5,023 nt of DNA. It comes from Prevotella sp. (GTDB lineage: Bacteria > Bacteroidota > Bacteroidia > Bacteroidales > Bacteroidaceae). Positions 1 through 5,023 of the stretch are shown piece after piece. Both the position numbers and the translations under genes were made by a program. The notes under the pieces were generated by a model, which was not told the DNA's origin, made no database searches, and worked only from the letters and a program-made list of their open reading frames with translations. Within the stretch, counting starts at the first letter, position 1. Every line of letters starts with the position of its first letter. The stretch spans positions 1 to 5,023 of the forward strand of contig JAEEZP010000030.1 in NCBI GenBank assembly GCA_016291915.1, read 5' to 3'.

Positions 1-46
1 GTGCACCAGTTACCCACCAAATTTCTAAATCCTTAAATGCTGTCAT
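1..46 (-). CDS. araA: L-arabinose isomerase, N-terminal fragment (cut by window edge)
   Basis: The first 15 codons of a minus-strand gene are visible, reading MTAFKDLEIWWVTGA, with the ATG at 44-46. L-arabinose isomerases start with a short charged segment followed by an E-x-W-(F/W)-V-T-G-(S/A)-Q motif, and this fragment fits up to the alanine; the next, incomplete codon begins with C and could be the expected Gln. AraA is a cytoplasmic Mn2+-dependent enzyme that converts L-arabinose to L-ribulose, the first step of the pathway in which the neighbouring AraD is the last. No Shine-Dalgarno sequence precedes the ATG; the upstream bases are A/T-rich, as is usual in Bacteroidota. It lies 167 bases downstream of araD, so it may be read through from that operon or from its own promoter. 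The fragment is very short, so the call leans on both the motif and the araD/araR context. Confidence 0.82.
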   Translation of the reverse strand, partial: MTAFKDLEIWWVTGA

Positions 47-80
47 AATTGTTTATTTATTTTAGGTTATTGTCATTTTT

Positions 81-120
81 TAAAGGGGAGTTAAAGGGGA
101 GTTAAAGGGAAGTTAAAGGG
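81..120. repeat. 11-bp tandem array, TAAAGGGGAGT-like
   Basis: Two identical units TAAAGGGGAGT (81-91, 92-102) are followed by TAAAGGGAAGT (103-113) and a partial unit TAAAGGG (114-120). The period of 11 bp is close to one helical turn, so the AAA and GGGG tracts fall on nearly the same face of the DNA. The array sits 35 to 74 bases upstream of the araA start codon, so in an araA transcript it would give a pyrimidine-rich leader with repeated CCCCTTTAACT. Function is unknown; similar short arrays are, to my recollection, frequent in Prevotella and Bacteroides intergenic DNA. Confidence 0.9.
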
Positions 121-145
121 ACAATAGTCCTGTTGCTGCGCAACA
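119..145. other. Pair of adjacent small hairpins in the araD-araA gap
   Basis: Two inverted repeats stand almost back to back. GGAC-AATA-GTCC occupies 119-130 (4-bp stem, 4-base loop) and TGTTGC-TGC-GCAACA occupies 131-145 (6-bp stem, 3-base loop). On the minus strand, the direction of the genes, neither is followed by a T-run, so they do not form a canonical rho-independent terminator. They lie between the 7-bp and the 11-bp arrays and could be RNA structure in the araD-araA intercistronic region, or part of a dispersed intergenic element. Confidence 0.6.
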
Positions 146-175
146 AATTGATAATTGATAATTGATAATTGACAA
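144..175 (-). promoter_or_regulatory. Weak candidate promoter for araA
   Basis: On the minus strand TCAATTTG (144-151) matches the Bacteroidota -7 consensus TAnnTTTG with one mismatch, and a TTG lies 21 bases upstream (173-175), about where the -33 element is expected. A transcript would start near 137 and carry a leader of about 90 bases to the araA ATG, containing the small hairpins and the 11-bp array. Both elements are made from the AT-rich 7-bp repeat and could match by chance. Read-through from araD is the main alternative. Confidence 0.2.
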
Positions 176-181
176 TTGACA
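147..181. repeat. 7-bp tandem array, ATTGATA/ATTGACA
   Basis: Five exact-length units occur in register: ATTGATA three times (147-153, 154-160, 161-167), then ATTGACA twice (168-174, 175-181), and a decayed ATT continues at 182. The two halves of the array are imperfect inverted repeats of each other because AATTG and CAATT are complementary, so the transcript could fold into an AU-rich stem with internal mismatches. It lies just downstream of the araD stop codon. Confidence 0.9.
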
Positions 182-192
182 ATTTATTATTT

Positions 193-206
193 TTCACTCT
201 TCACTC
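193..206. repeat. 7-bp direct repeat TTCACTC x2
   Basis: TTCACTC occurs twice in tandem (193-199 and 200-206), immediately before the araD stop codon on the plus-strand map. It has the same 7-bp period as the neighbouring ATTGATA array but an unrelated sequence. It is too short to interpret alone, but it adds to the dense repeat content of this 167-base gap. Confidence 0.7.
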
Positions 207-213
207 TAAACCC

Positions 214-912
214 TTACCCCTTCTTCTGTCCGTAATAGGCGTTGGGGCCATGCTTACGACTGAAGTGTTTCTCGATGAGCAGTGGGTTCATCGTGGTCTC
301 CGGGTTTACACAGTAAGAGACGAAAGCCATCTTGGCCACCTGCTCCATCACCACCGCATTATATACGGCATTGTCGGCATCCTTACCCCATGAGAAAGGA
401 CCGTGGTTCTTCACCAGCACGCCGGGGGTGTGAACAGGGTTGATATTCCCTTTCTTGATACGGTCGACGATCACCACACCGGTGTTATGCTCATAGGCAT
501 CCATCTGGTCGGCTGTCATATCATCGGTGCACGGTATCTCATCATGGAAATAGTCAGCGTGTGTAGTGCCGATGTTGGGAATGTCTTTTCCTGCCTGTGC
601 CCATGCTGTGGCATAGGTGGAGTGGGTATGTACGATACCGCCGATCTCGGGGAAGGCCCTATAGAGCACGAGGTGTGTGGGGGTGTCTGACGAAGGGTTG
701 AGATCGCCTTCCACCACCTTTCCTGTCTGGAGGTCAACGACCACCATATCTTCAGCTTTCATCTTGTCATAGCTGACGCCCGACGGCTTGATAACTACTA
801 AACCACGCTCTCTGTCGATGGCAGAAACATTTCCCCATGTAAAGATCACCAGGTTGTGCTTTACCAAATCGAGGTTTGCCTGGAATACTTTTTCTTTTAA
901 TTCTTCTAACAT
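214..912 (-). CDS. araD: L-ribulose-5-phosphate 4-epimerase
   Basis: This 232-residue cytoplasmic enzyme interconverts L-ribulose 5-phosphate and D-xylulose 5-phosphate, delivering arabinose carbon to the pentose phosphate pathway. It belongs to the class II aldolase/AraD family and is nearly the same length as E. coli AraD (231). Residues known from the E. coli enzyme are all present: phosphate-binding TWGNVS with N28, KPSG at 42-45 and SSDTPTH at 74-80; zinc ligands H95 and H97 in the HTH motif and H170 in KNHGPF; catalytic D120 in THADYF; and the C-terminal KHG...AYYGQ with Tyr227 matching the catalytic tyrosine. The ATG at 910-912 gives the family-typical MLEELK start. It begins 12 bases after the araR stop, which suggests cotranscription, and has only an A-rich stretch in place of a Shine-Dalgarno site. 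L-fuculose-phosphate aldolase is the main family alternative, but the motifs fit AraD much better. Confidence 0.96.
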   Translation of the reverse strand: MLEELKEKVFQANLDLVKHNLVIFTWGNVSAIDRERGLVVIKPSGVSYDKMKAEDMVVVDLQTGKVVEGDLNPSSDTPTHLVLYRAFPEIGGIVHTHSTYATAWAQAGKDIPNIGTTHADYFHDEIPCTDDMTADQMDAYEHNTGVVIVDRIKKGNINPVHTPGVLVKNHGPFSWGKDADNAVYNAVVMEQVAKMAFVSYCVNPETTMNPLLIEKHFSRKHGPNAYYGQKKG

Positions 913-924
913 ATAGTTTTTATC

Positions 925-1593
925 TTAAAGACGGACGCCCTCATACCTATTATTATTAAAGCGGTATAGGGCAGCTCCACGTTTTGATGTTATTTTATCA
1001 ATCATCTCTGTCTTCTCTACCAAGTCAATACTCATGATACGCTTACGGAAATTCCGCTTGTCGATGCTCTCACCGAGTATTGCCTCGTAGACGTGTTGCA
1101 GTTGGGTTAAGGTGAAATAATCGGGTAACAGACTATTGGTGATAGGCTCTGTCTTAATGCTCTTGCGCAACAGTGATATGGCCTTAAGGACCATCTGCTG
1201 GTGATCGGAGTACAGTGGTGGGAGATGATCGAGATCCACCCATTCCGCGGCGTGCTCCTCATATAGCTGATGATCATAGTCGCTGATCTTGATCAGTGCG
1301 CAATAGGCAATGGAGACGACACGCTCACCGGGGTCACGGTCGACAGCCCCAAAAGCACCCACCTGGCGCATATACAGATTCTTGAGTCCTGTCAACTCAT
1401 ATAAGACACGGTGAGCGGCTTCGTCGACACTCTCATGCATGCCGACAAAGCCACCGTATAATGACCATTCACCTCTTCCTGGATCCATCTGACGCTTACC
1501 CAGCATCAACTTGAGTTTGTCGTTGTCAAACCCGAAGATGATACAGTCGACTGCAACATACGCCTTGGGGGTTCCAGAATAATAGGTTGTCAT
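925..1593 (-). CDS. araR: AraR-type transcriptional regulator: Nudix-like domain plus winged helix
   Basis: The 222-residue protein has an N-terminal Nudix-like domain (about 10-145) and a C-terminal winged-helix region (about 155-220, with FTLTQLQHVYEAILG followed by RNFRKRI). The Nudix box spans 48-70. The consensus G-x5-E-x7-R-E-U-x-E-E-x-G-U is here G48, E54, R62, then V63, E66, L67 and G69: two of the catalytic glutamates are Val and Leu, so pyrophosphatase activity is unlikely. This two-domain layout is that of the Bacteroides thetaiotaomicron arabinose regulator AraR and related Nudix-type factors such as NrtR, where the Nudix fold serves as a ligand sensor. In AraR the ligand is L-arabinose and the wing domain binds operator DNA. 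The gene lies between the symporter (3 bases upstream) and araD (12 bases downstream), so the regulator is made from the operon it probably controls. An active Nudix hydrolase is the less likely alternative. Confidence 0.88.
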   Translation of the reverse strand: MTTYYSGTPKAYVAVDCIIFGFDNDKLKLMLGKRQMDPGRGEWSLYGGFVGMHESVDEAAHRVLYELTGLKNLYMRQVGAFGAVDRDPGERVVSIAYCALIKISDYDHQLYEEHAAEWVDLDHLPPLYSDHQQMVLKAISLLRKSIKTEPITNSLLPDYFTLTQLQHVYEAILGESIDKRNFRKRIMSIDLVEKTEMIDKITSKRGAALYRFNNNRYEGVRL

Positions 1594-1596
1594 CTC

Positions 1597-3294
1597 TTAC
1601 CAGAAATAGATGTAGAATGCGATAGTGAGACCCAGGATCACGCAGGTGTGGAACACATCCCACTTATTCCAAGATGCACGGGAAGCAGCTTTCTGCTCCG
1701 GGGTAGCTGTTCCGAAGACCAGTCCTTCGATCTTCTTGGGATCGGGTGCCTTGGTACAGAGACTGACGATGATCACCACCAGGAGACATACCACAAGCAT
1801 ACATCCGCAGAAGAACAACCAGTTGAAATCATAGAACACACTCTTGAACCATGTCTGTGCGGCATCGGGGGTGTTACTGTAGTACACCTTTGCACCCAGA
1901 CGGGTAAGACCGATGATCAGACCGGAGAGGAGACCCCACATACCACCTTTCGCAGAGGCACGTTTCCAGCAGATACCCAGGAGGAATGTTGCGGCGATAC
2001 CCGGGGCGAGCACGCTCTGCACATCCTGCAGATAGGAATAGAGCACATCACCGACACTACGCATGATAGGAATCCAGAGGATACCTAAGATCACGATGAT
2101 CACGGTAGCTGCCTGGCCGATACGCACGAGGGCTTTCTCAGAGGTCTTTGGACGCAGACGTTTGTAGAAGTCGATGGTGAAGAGCATAGCTGAAGAGTTG
2201 AACAGCGATGCCAGAGAACTCATCAATGCTGCGAGGATACCGCAGACCACAAGACCCTTCACACCGGCGGGCAACAGTTTGGCCACGAGGGTGGGGAAGG
2301 CTGCGTCGGAATTCGGATTGCCATTGGCGAGCATCGGGAGGAATCCCTCACCACCTGCACCGATATATTTCTGGTGGATAGCGAAAGCGATCATACCGGG
2401 GATGAGGAAGAGGAATACGGGCAACAGCTTCAGATAAGCACCGAAAATCGTACCACGGCGAGCCTCACGCTCATCTTTTCCGGAGAGCACACGCTGAACG
2501 ATATACTGGTCGGTACACCAATACCAGAAACCGATGATGGCGGAGCCTAACAATGCACCCAGCCATGGATACTGCGGGTCGCTATTGGAACGCATCAGGT
2601 GAATCATGGTACCCTGAGCACCTTCATAGTTCGGTGTAACATTACACAATTCCAACATCTGATTCCAACCACCTAACTCCTTCAATCCGAGAGCCAGGAT
2701 GATCAGAGAACCCAACAGCAGGATAGGGGTCTGGAGCACAGAGGTGTAGAGCACACTCTTCATACCACCGAAGATGGTGTAGATAGCGGTGATAACAACC
2801 AGTCCGATAGCTGCGATCCAGAAGAAATCGATACCCCACAGTTCCTTGATGCCGAAGACCTGCTGGAAGACCAAACCACCGGCATATACCGTCACGGCAA
2901 CCTTCGTGAGCACATAACTGATCAGTGAGATCGTGGAAAGAATCGTACGGCTTTGCGAATTATAACGTCTTTCCAGGAATTCCGGCATGGTAAACACCAT
3001 ACTACGTGAATAGAAGGGAACGAAGACCCAACCGAGGAGCAGGATCATCCATCCTTGCATCTCCCAGTGTGCCATTGCCATACCACTGGCAGCACCTGTT
3101 CCTGCAAGTCCGATAAGGTGTTCTGATCCGATGTTCGATGCAAAGAGTGATGCACCGATAGCTATCCATGTTGCGTCACGACCACCGAGGAAATAGTCGG
3201 CGGAGTCATTGTTTTTCTGAGATACCACCCAGAGTACGATGCCAACGAGCGCACATACGAAGACGCCGATGACGATCCAGTCTAAAATTGCCAT
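1597..3294 (-). CDS. Sodium/sugar symporter, SSS family (SGLT-like), probable L-arabinose transporter
   Basis: This 565-residue inner-membrane protein has about 14 hydrophobic segments and the solute:sodium symporter fold. Hallmarks are FASNIGSEHLIGLAGTGAASG at 51-71, TMPEFLERRY at 102-111, the family signature WYWCTDQYIVQR at 257-268, LKLLPVFLFLIPGM at 288-301, and MSSLASLFNSSAM at 358-370. By comparison with human SGLT1 and Vibrio vSGLT, H59, E78, K289 and Q423 (in YLQ) fall at sugar-site positions and S359/S360 at the Na2 sodium site. Its start lies 46 bases after the mutarotase stop and its stop 3 bases before araR, so it sits inside the arabinose operon. Substrate is inferred from context: L-arabinose is most likely, but galactose or glucose is possible given galK and the mutarotase nearby. 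I leave the symbol empty because names for this transporter are not standard. Confidence 0.93.
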   Translation of the reverse strand: MAILDWIVIGVFVCALVGIVLWVVSQKNNDSADYFLGGRDATWIAIGASLFASNIGSEHLIGLAGTGAASGMAMAHWEMQGWMILLLGWVFVPFYSRSMVFTMPEFLERRYNSQSRTILSTISLISYVLTKVAVTVYAGGLVFQQVFGIKELWGIDFFWIAAIGLVVITAIYTIFGGMKSVLYTSVLQTPILLLGSLIILALGLKELGGWNQMLELCNVTPNYEGAQGTMIHLMRSNSDPQYPWLGALLGSAIIGFWYWCTDQYIVQRVLSGKDEREARRGTIFGAYLKLLPVFLFLIPGMIAFAIHQKYIGAGGEGFLPMLANGNPNSDAAFPTLVAKLLPAGVKGLVVCGILAALMSSLASLFNSSAMLFTIDFYKRLRPKTSEKALVRIGQAATVIIVILGILWIPIMRSVGDVLYSYLQDVQSVLAPGIAATFLLGICWKRASAKGGMWGLLSGLIIGLTRLGAKVYYSNTPDAAQTWFKSVFYDFNWLFFCGCMLVVCLLVVIIVSLCTKAPDPKKIEGLVFGTATPEQKAASRASWNKWDVFHTCVILGLTIAFYIYFW

Positions 3295-3340
3295 ATTACT
3301 TTTTAAATATTGTTATGATAATAAAATGATTTGTTTCAGA

Positions 3341-4504
3341 TTATTTGGCCACACTGAACTTATAGAGACAGTGAGAATAGTATTTCTCGCCCGGTGACAG
3401 ATAGGCTGAAGGCCATCCTTTCTTATTGGGAGAGTCAGGATATTTCTGTGTCTCCAGACAGATACCGGCTCTCTTCTGATAGGTGATGCCTTTCTTTCCC
3501 TTCAGGGTGCCATCGAGGAAGTTACCGGTATATACCTGAACACCCGGCTCGTTGGTATATACATCCATCTTGATACCTGTGACGGGTGAGTAGAGGGTGC
3601 AAGAAACTAACTTATCATTACCCTTGCCGTTGGCATAGGAAGCGAGACACCAGTTGTGGTCGAAGCCGTTAGCGTTCTTGATCGGCTTATAGTCAAAGTT
3701 ATTCACATTCTTACCAACCTCAGTCAGTTCGAGGAAATCCATCGGTGTTCCCTTTACCCATACGGTATCACCTGTTGTCATATAGGTGGCATCAGATGGG
3801 GTGTAGATATAAGCGTTGAGCTGCAGGAGATGGTTCTCGATATTGACGTTGGGATCACCGTTGAGGTTGAAATAAGAGTGGTTTGTCATATTGATAACCG
3901 TCTTCTTGTCGGTAGTTGCTGTATAGGCGATGTCGAGACCATTGTCGTTGGTAACGGTATAGGTAACGGTGGCTACCACATTGCCGGGGAAGTTATTGTC
4001 ACCATCGGGACTCTTGAGGGTCAGCTGCAACATGTTTTCTGATGGCTGGTTAGCTTCGTAAACCTGATATTGCCAACCGGAAGGACCGCCGTGGAGACAG
4101 TGACCGAAGTTGTTCTTAGGCAGTTGGATGGTCTGGCCATCAATGTTGAGCTTACCGTCTTTGATTCTGTTGGCATAACGGCCGATGGCTGCTCCGAAGT
4201 CGCTGGGGCTGTTTACGGTGTCTGCATACTGACGGATATTATCGAAGCCGAGGACAACATCCTGTGGGTTCCCGTCTTTGTCGGGCACTAACAGAGAAAC
4301 TACACGACCGCCGAAGTTGGTGATACATACCTCCATGCCATTGGCATTCTTCAGCGTGTACAGCTGTATGGGTTTCTCATTGATAACAGTGTCGAAAGCT
4401 GCTGGGTCAAGGCCAGACATGGTGAGCTTAGGACCATTTGAACACGAAGAACACAGAATGGCTGCCATTCCGAGTCCTGCTAATAATACAGATAATTTTT
4501 TCAT
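3341..4504 (-). CDS. galM: Aldose 1-epimerase (mutarotase), probable periplasmic lipoprotein
   Basis: The 387-residue protein interconverts alpha and beta anomers of aldoses. Residues expected of the mutarotase active site are visible: R113 in GRYANRI, H138 in LHGG, H209 in TNHSYFNL, D282 in GFDHNW and the catalytic base E351 in LETQKYPDSPN. The N-terminus MKK, a hydrophobic stretch (4-18) and Cys21 after Ser-Ser form a lipoprotein signal; Cys at -3 is an unusual lipobox residue, but the overall shape is typical of Bacteroidota. No acidic run follows the Cys, so there is no obvious surface-export tag and a periplasmic location is inferred. The ATG at 4502-4504 is chosen over an upstream in-frame ATG at 4627, which would add 41 residues, bury the signal peptide, and put the promoter and operator inside the gene. 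The symporter follows after 46 bases, so this is probably the first gene of the operon. The symbol denotes the family; it may serve arabinose rather than galactose. Confidence 0.93.
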   Translation of the reverse strand: MKKLSVLLAGLGMAAILCSSCSNGPKLTMSGLDPAAFDTVINEKPIQLYTLKNANGMEVCITNFGGRVVSLLVPDKDGNPQDVVLGFDNIRQYADTVNSPSDFGAAIGRYANRIKDGKLNIDGQTIQLPKNNFGHCLHGGPSGWQYQVYEANQPSENMLQLTLKSPDGDNNFPGNVVATVTYTVTNDNGLDIAYTATTDKKTVINMTNHSYFNLNGDPNVNIENHLLQLNAYIYTPSDATYMTTGDTVWVKGTPMDFLELTEVGKNVNNFDYKPIKNANGFDHNWCLASYANGKGNDKLVSCTLYSPVTGIKMDVYTNEPGVQVYTGNFLDGTLKGKKGITYQKRAGICLETQKYPDSPNKKGWPSAYLSPGEKYYSHCLYKFSVAK

Positions 4505-4530
4505 GATTGTAGAATGATAATAATTTACCT

Positions 4531-4538
4531 CAAAAATA
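4531..4538 (-). promoter_or_regulatory. Promoter -7 box for the mutarotase-symporter-araR-araD operon
   Basis: The minus strand reads TATTTTTG, an exact match to the Bacteroidota -7 consensus TAnnTTTG used by the primary sigma factor. It ends 26 bases before the mutarotase ATG, which predicts a short A/T-rich leader of about 20 bases. No TTTG is found at the usual 19-21 base spacing upstream, so the -33 element is poor. That would suit a promoter that needs help from a regulator, but in such AT-rich DNA a chance match is possible. Confidence 0.5.
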
Positions 4539-4588
4539 CCACTATTTTTATTATCTTGTATGATTATTAAGCATATTTTATAAATTAA

Positions 4589-4616
4589 TAACATGTTAAG
4601 TGTACTATTTACACTT
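4589..4616. promoter_or_regulatory. Candidate operator: two abutting palindromes upstream of the mutarotase gene
   Basis: A perfect 10-bp palindrome TAACATGTTA (4589-4598) abuts a 19-bp inverted repeat AAGTGTA-N5-TACACTT (4598-4616) with perfect 7-bp arms. The pair lies 51 to 78 bases upstream of the -7 box, between the galK terminator and the operon promoter. Symmetry with centre spacing of this size suits a dimeric winged-helix regulator, and AraR encoded in the operon is the obvious candidate. I cannot recall the published AraR motif well enough to claim a match. A distance of this size suggests activation, looping, or a second promoter nearer the palindromes rather than simple occlusion of the -7 box. 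Confidence 0.5.
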
Positions 4617-4640
4617 TTTAATAACAATCGATTTAATTAA

Positions 4641-4673
4641 AACAAAAAAGGATATTCCTCAAGGAATATCCTT
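4641..4673 (-). terminator. Rho-independent terminator downstream of galK
   Basis: A perfect 11-bp stem AAGGATATTCC / GGAATATCCTT (4648-4658 and 4663-4673) closes a 4-base loop. Read on the minus strand it is followed by a T-run (six A on the plus strand at 4644-4649, two of them in the stem) and then GTTTT. This fits an intrinsic terminator for galK, whose stop lies about 104 bases upstream. It separates galK from the arabinose operon, supporting a separate promoter for the latter. On the plus strand the trailing sequence is only weakly T-rich. Confidence 0.85.
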
Positions 4674-4684
4674 ATTGTTATTAA

Positions 4685-4756
4685 GACTCGTGATTTCTTA
4701 ATCTCTTAATCTCTTAATCTCGAAATCTTGCGATCTCTTAATCACGTGATCTCGTG
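4685..4756. repeat. 8-bp tandem array, nine degenerate units, ATCTCTTA-type
   Basis: Nine units stay in exact 8-bp register: GACTCGTG, ATTTCTTA, ATCTCTTA, ATCTCTTA, ATCTCGAA, ATCTTGCG, ATCTCTTA, ATCACGTG, ATCTCGTG. The first half of each unit (ATCT) is nearly constant while the last three bases vary among TTA, GTG, GAA and GCG. The array lies between the galK stop codon and its terminator, so it is transcribed as the galK 3' untranslated region. No coding function is apparent. Confidence 0.9.
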
Positions 4757-4776
4757 ATAACGGCTTAAGATGGCAT

Positions 4777-5023
4777 TTAGCAAATCTTACGAGAACCGTC
4801 ACCGATCACGACATCGATAACCTTTGGCTCCTTACCGTATTTAGCGAAATACTTTGTTTTAGCATCGGCAATGAAAGCATCATACAACTCGTCTTTCACC
4901 AAGTTGATCGTACATCCACCGAAGCCACCACCCATGATTCGACTTCCTGTAACACCATTTGCCTTAGCGATATCATTCAGGAAATCAAGCTCTTCGCAAG
5001 AAACCTCGTAATCTTTACTTAAA
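4777..5023 (-). CDS. galK: Galactokinase, C-terminal fragment (start outside window)
   Basis: The last 81 codons of a minus-strand gene are present and end in ...VVIGDGSRKIC before a TAA at 4777-4779. The segment RIMGGGFGGCTINLV is the third conserved motif of GHMP-family galactokinases (typically MTGGGFGGC), a glycine-rich loop near the sugar- and nucleotide-binding site. Upstream, DFLNDIAKANGVTGSR matches the usual lead-in (E/D-(L/I)-D-x-L-...-A-x-x-x-x-G-x-x-G-(A/S)-R). The enzyme phosphorylates galactose at C1 with ATP in the Leloir pathway, in the cytoplasm. It is followed by an 8-bp array and a strong hairpin terminator, so it appears to end its own transcription unit. Other GHMP kinases, such as an arabinokinase-like member, cannot be fully excluded from the C-terminus alone. 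Confidence 0.93.
   Translation of the reverse strand, partial: LSKDYEVSCEELDFLNDIAKANGVTGSRIMGGGFGGCTINLVKDELYDAFIADAKTKYFAKYGKEPKVIDVVIGDGSRKIC

Noticed and set aside
119..145. Rho-independent terminator after araD
   Set aside because: Stems are only 4 and 6 bp and no T-run follows in the direction of transcription, unlike the clear terminator after galK.
81..206. CRISPR array
   Set aside because: Units are 7-11 bp, directly tandem and without spacers, and no cas gene is present.
403..690. Open frame of 95 codons on the plus strand
   Set aside because: It is antisense to araD, whose catalytic motifs are intact; no start signal or family resemblance is seen.
1648..2088. Open frame of 146 codons on the plus strand
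   Set aside because: It lies wholly antisense to the symporter gene, has no recognisable domain and is rich in His/Thr/Cys as expected from the opposite strand of a membrane-protein gene.
3295..3340. Separate promoter or terminator between the mutarotase and the symporter
   Set aside because: The 46-base gap is AT-rich but shows neither a TAnnTTTG box on the minus strand nor a hairpin, so cotranscription is simpler.
3656..4042. Open frame of 128 codons on the plus strand, and a second one at 4070-4291
   Set aside because: Both are antisense to the mutarotase, whose active-site residues are all present in the minus-strand frame.
4505..4627. 41-residue N-terminal extension of the mutarotase from an upstream ATG
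   Set aside because: The extension is AT-biased, would place the lipoprotein signal internally and overlaps the -7 box and palindromes; the internal MKK start is far more plausible.

Overview
The window looks like chromosomal DNA of a Bacteroidota bacterium, most likely Prevotella or a close Bacteroidales relative. The signs are A-rich gene starts without Shine-Dalgarno sequences, a TAnnTTTG-type -7 promoter box, a Nudix-type arabinose regulator, a lipoprotein mutarotase, and short tandem arrays in the gaps between genes. The genus is an inference from these features, not from a search.

All recognisable genes lie on the minus strand. In transcription order (high to low coordinates) they are: the last 81 codons of galactokinase galK (4777-5023, start outside the window); a gap of 272 bases holding an 8-bp tandem array, a rho-independent terminator, a candidate operator and a promoter; a lipoprotein aldose 1-epimerase (3341-4504); an SGLT-like sodium/sugar symporter (1597-3294); an AraR-type Nudix/winged-helix regulator (925-1593); L-ribulose-5-phosphate 4-epimerase araD (214-912); a gap of 167 bases filled with short tandem repeats and two small hairpins; and the first 15 codons of L-arabinose isomerase araA (1-46, continuing outside the window).

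The mutarotase, symporter, regulator and araD are separated by 46, 3 and 12 bases and read as one operon. As a pathway, the periplasmic mutarotase equilibrates sugar anomers, the symporter imports the sugar with Na+, AraA isomerises L-arabinose to L-ribulose, a kinase not present here makes L-ribulose 5-phosphate, and AraD converts it to D-xylulose 5-phosphate. AraR would sense arabinose and control the operon, possibly through the palindromes upstream of the mutarotase gene. The order matches what I recall of the arabinose locus of Bacteroides thetaiotaomicron. Here it directly follows galK, so the mutarotase and perhaps the symporter could also serve galactose.

I see no mobile element, CRISPR array, tRNA or rRNA, and no clearly new system. 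The most notable items are the candidate operator next to the Nudix-type regulator and the three gap arrays with periods of 11, 7 and 8 bp.
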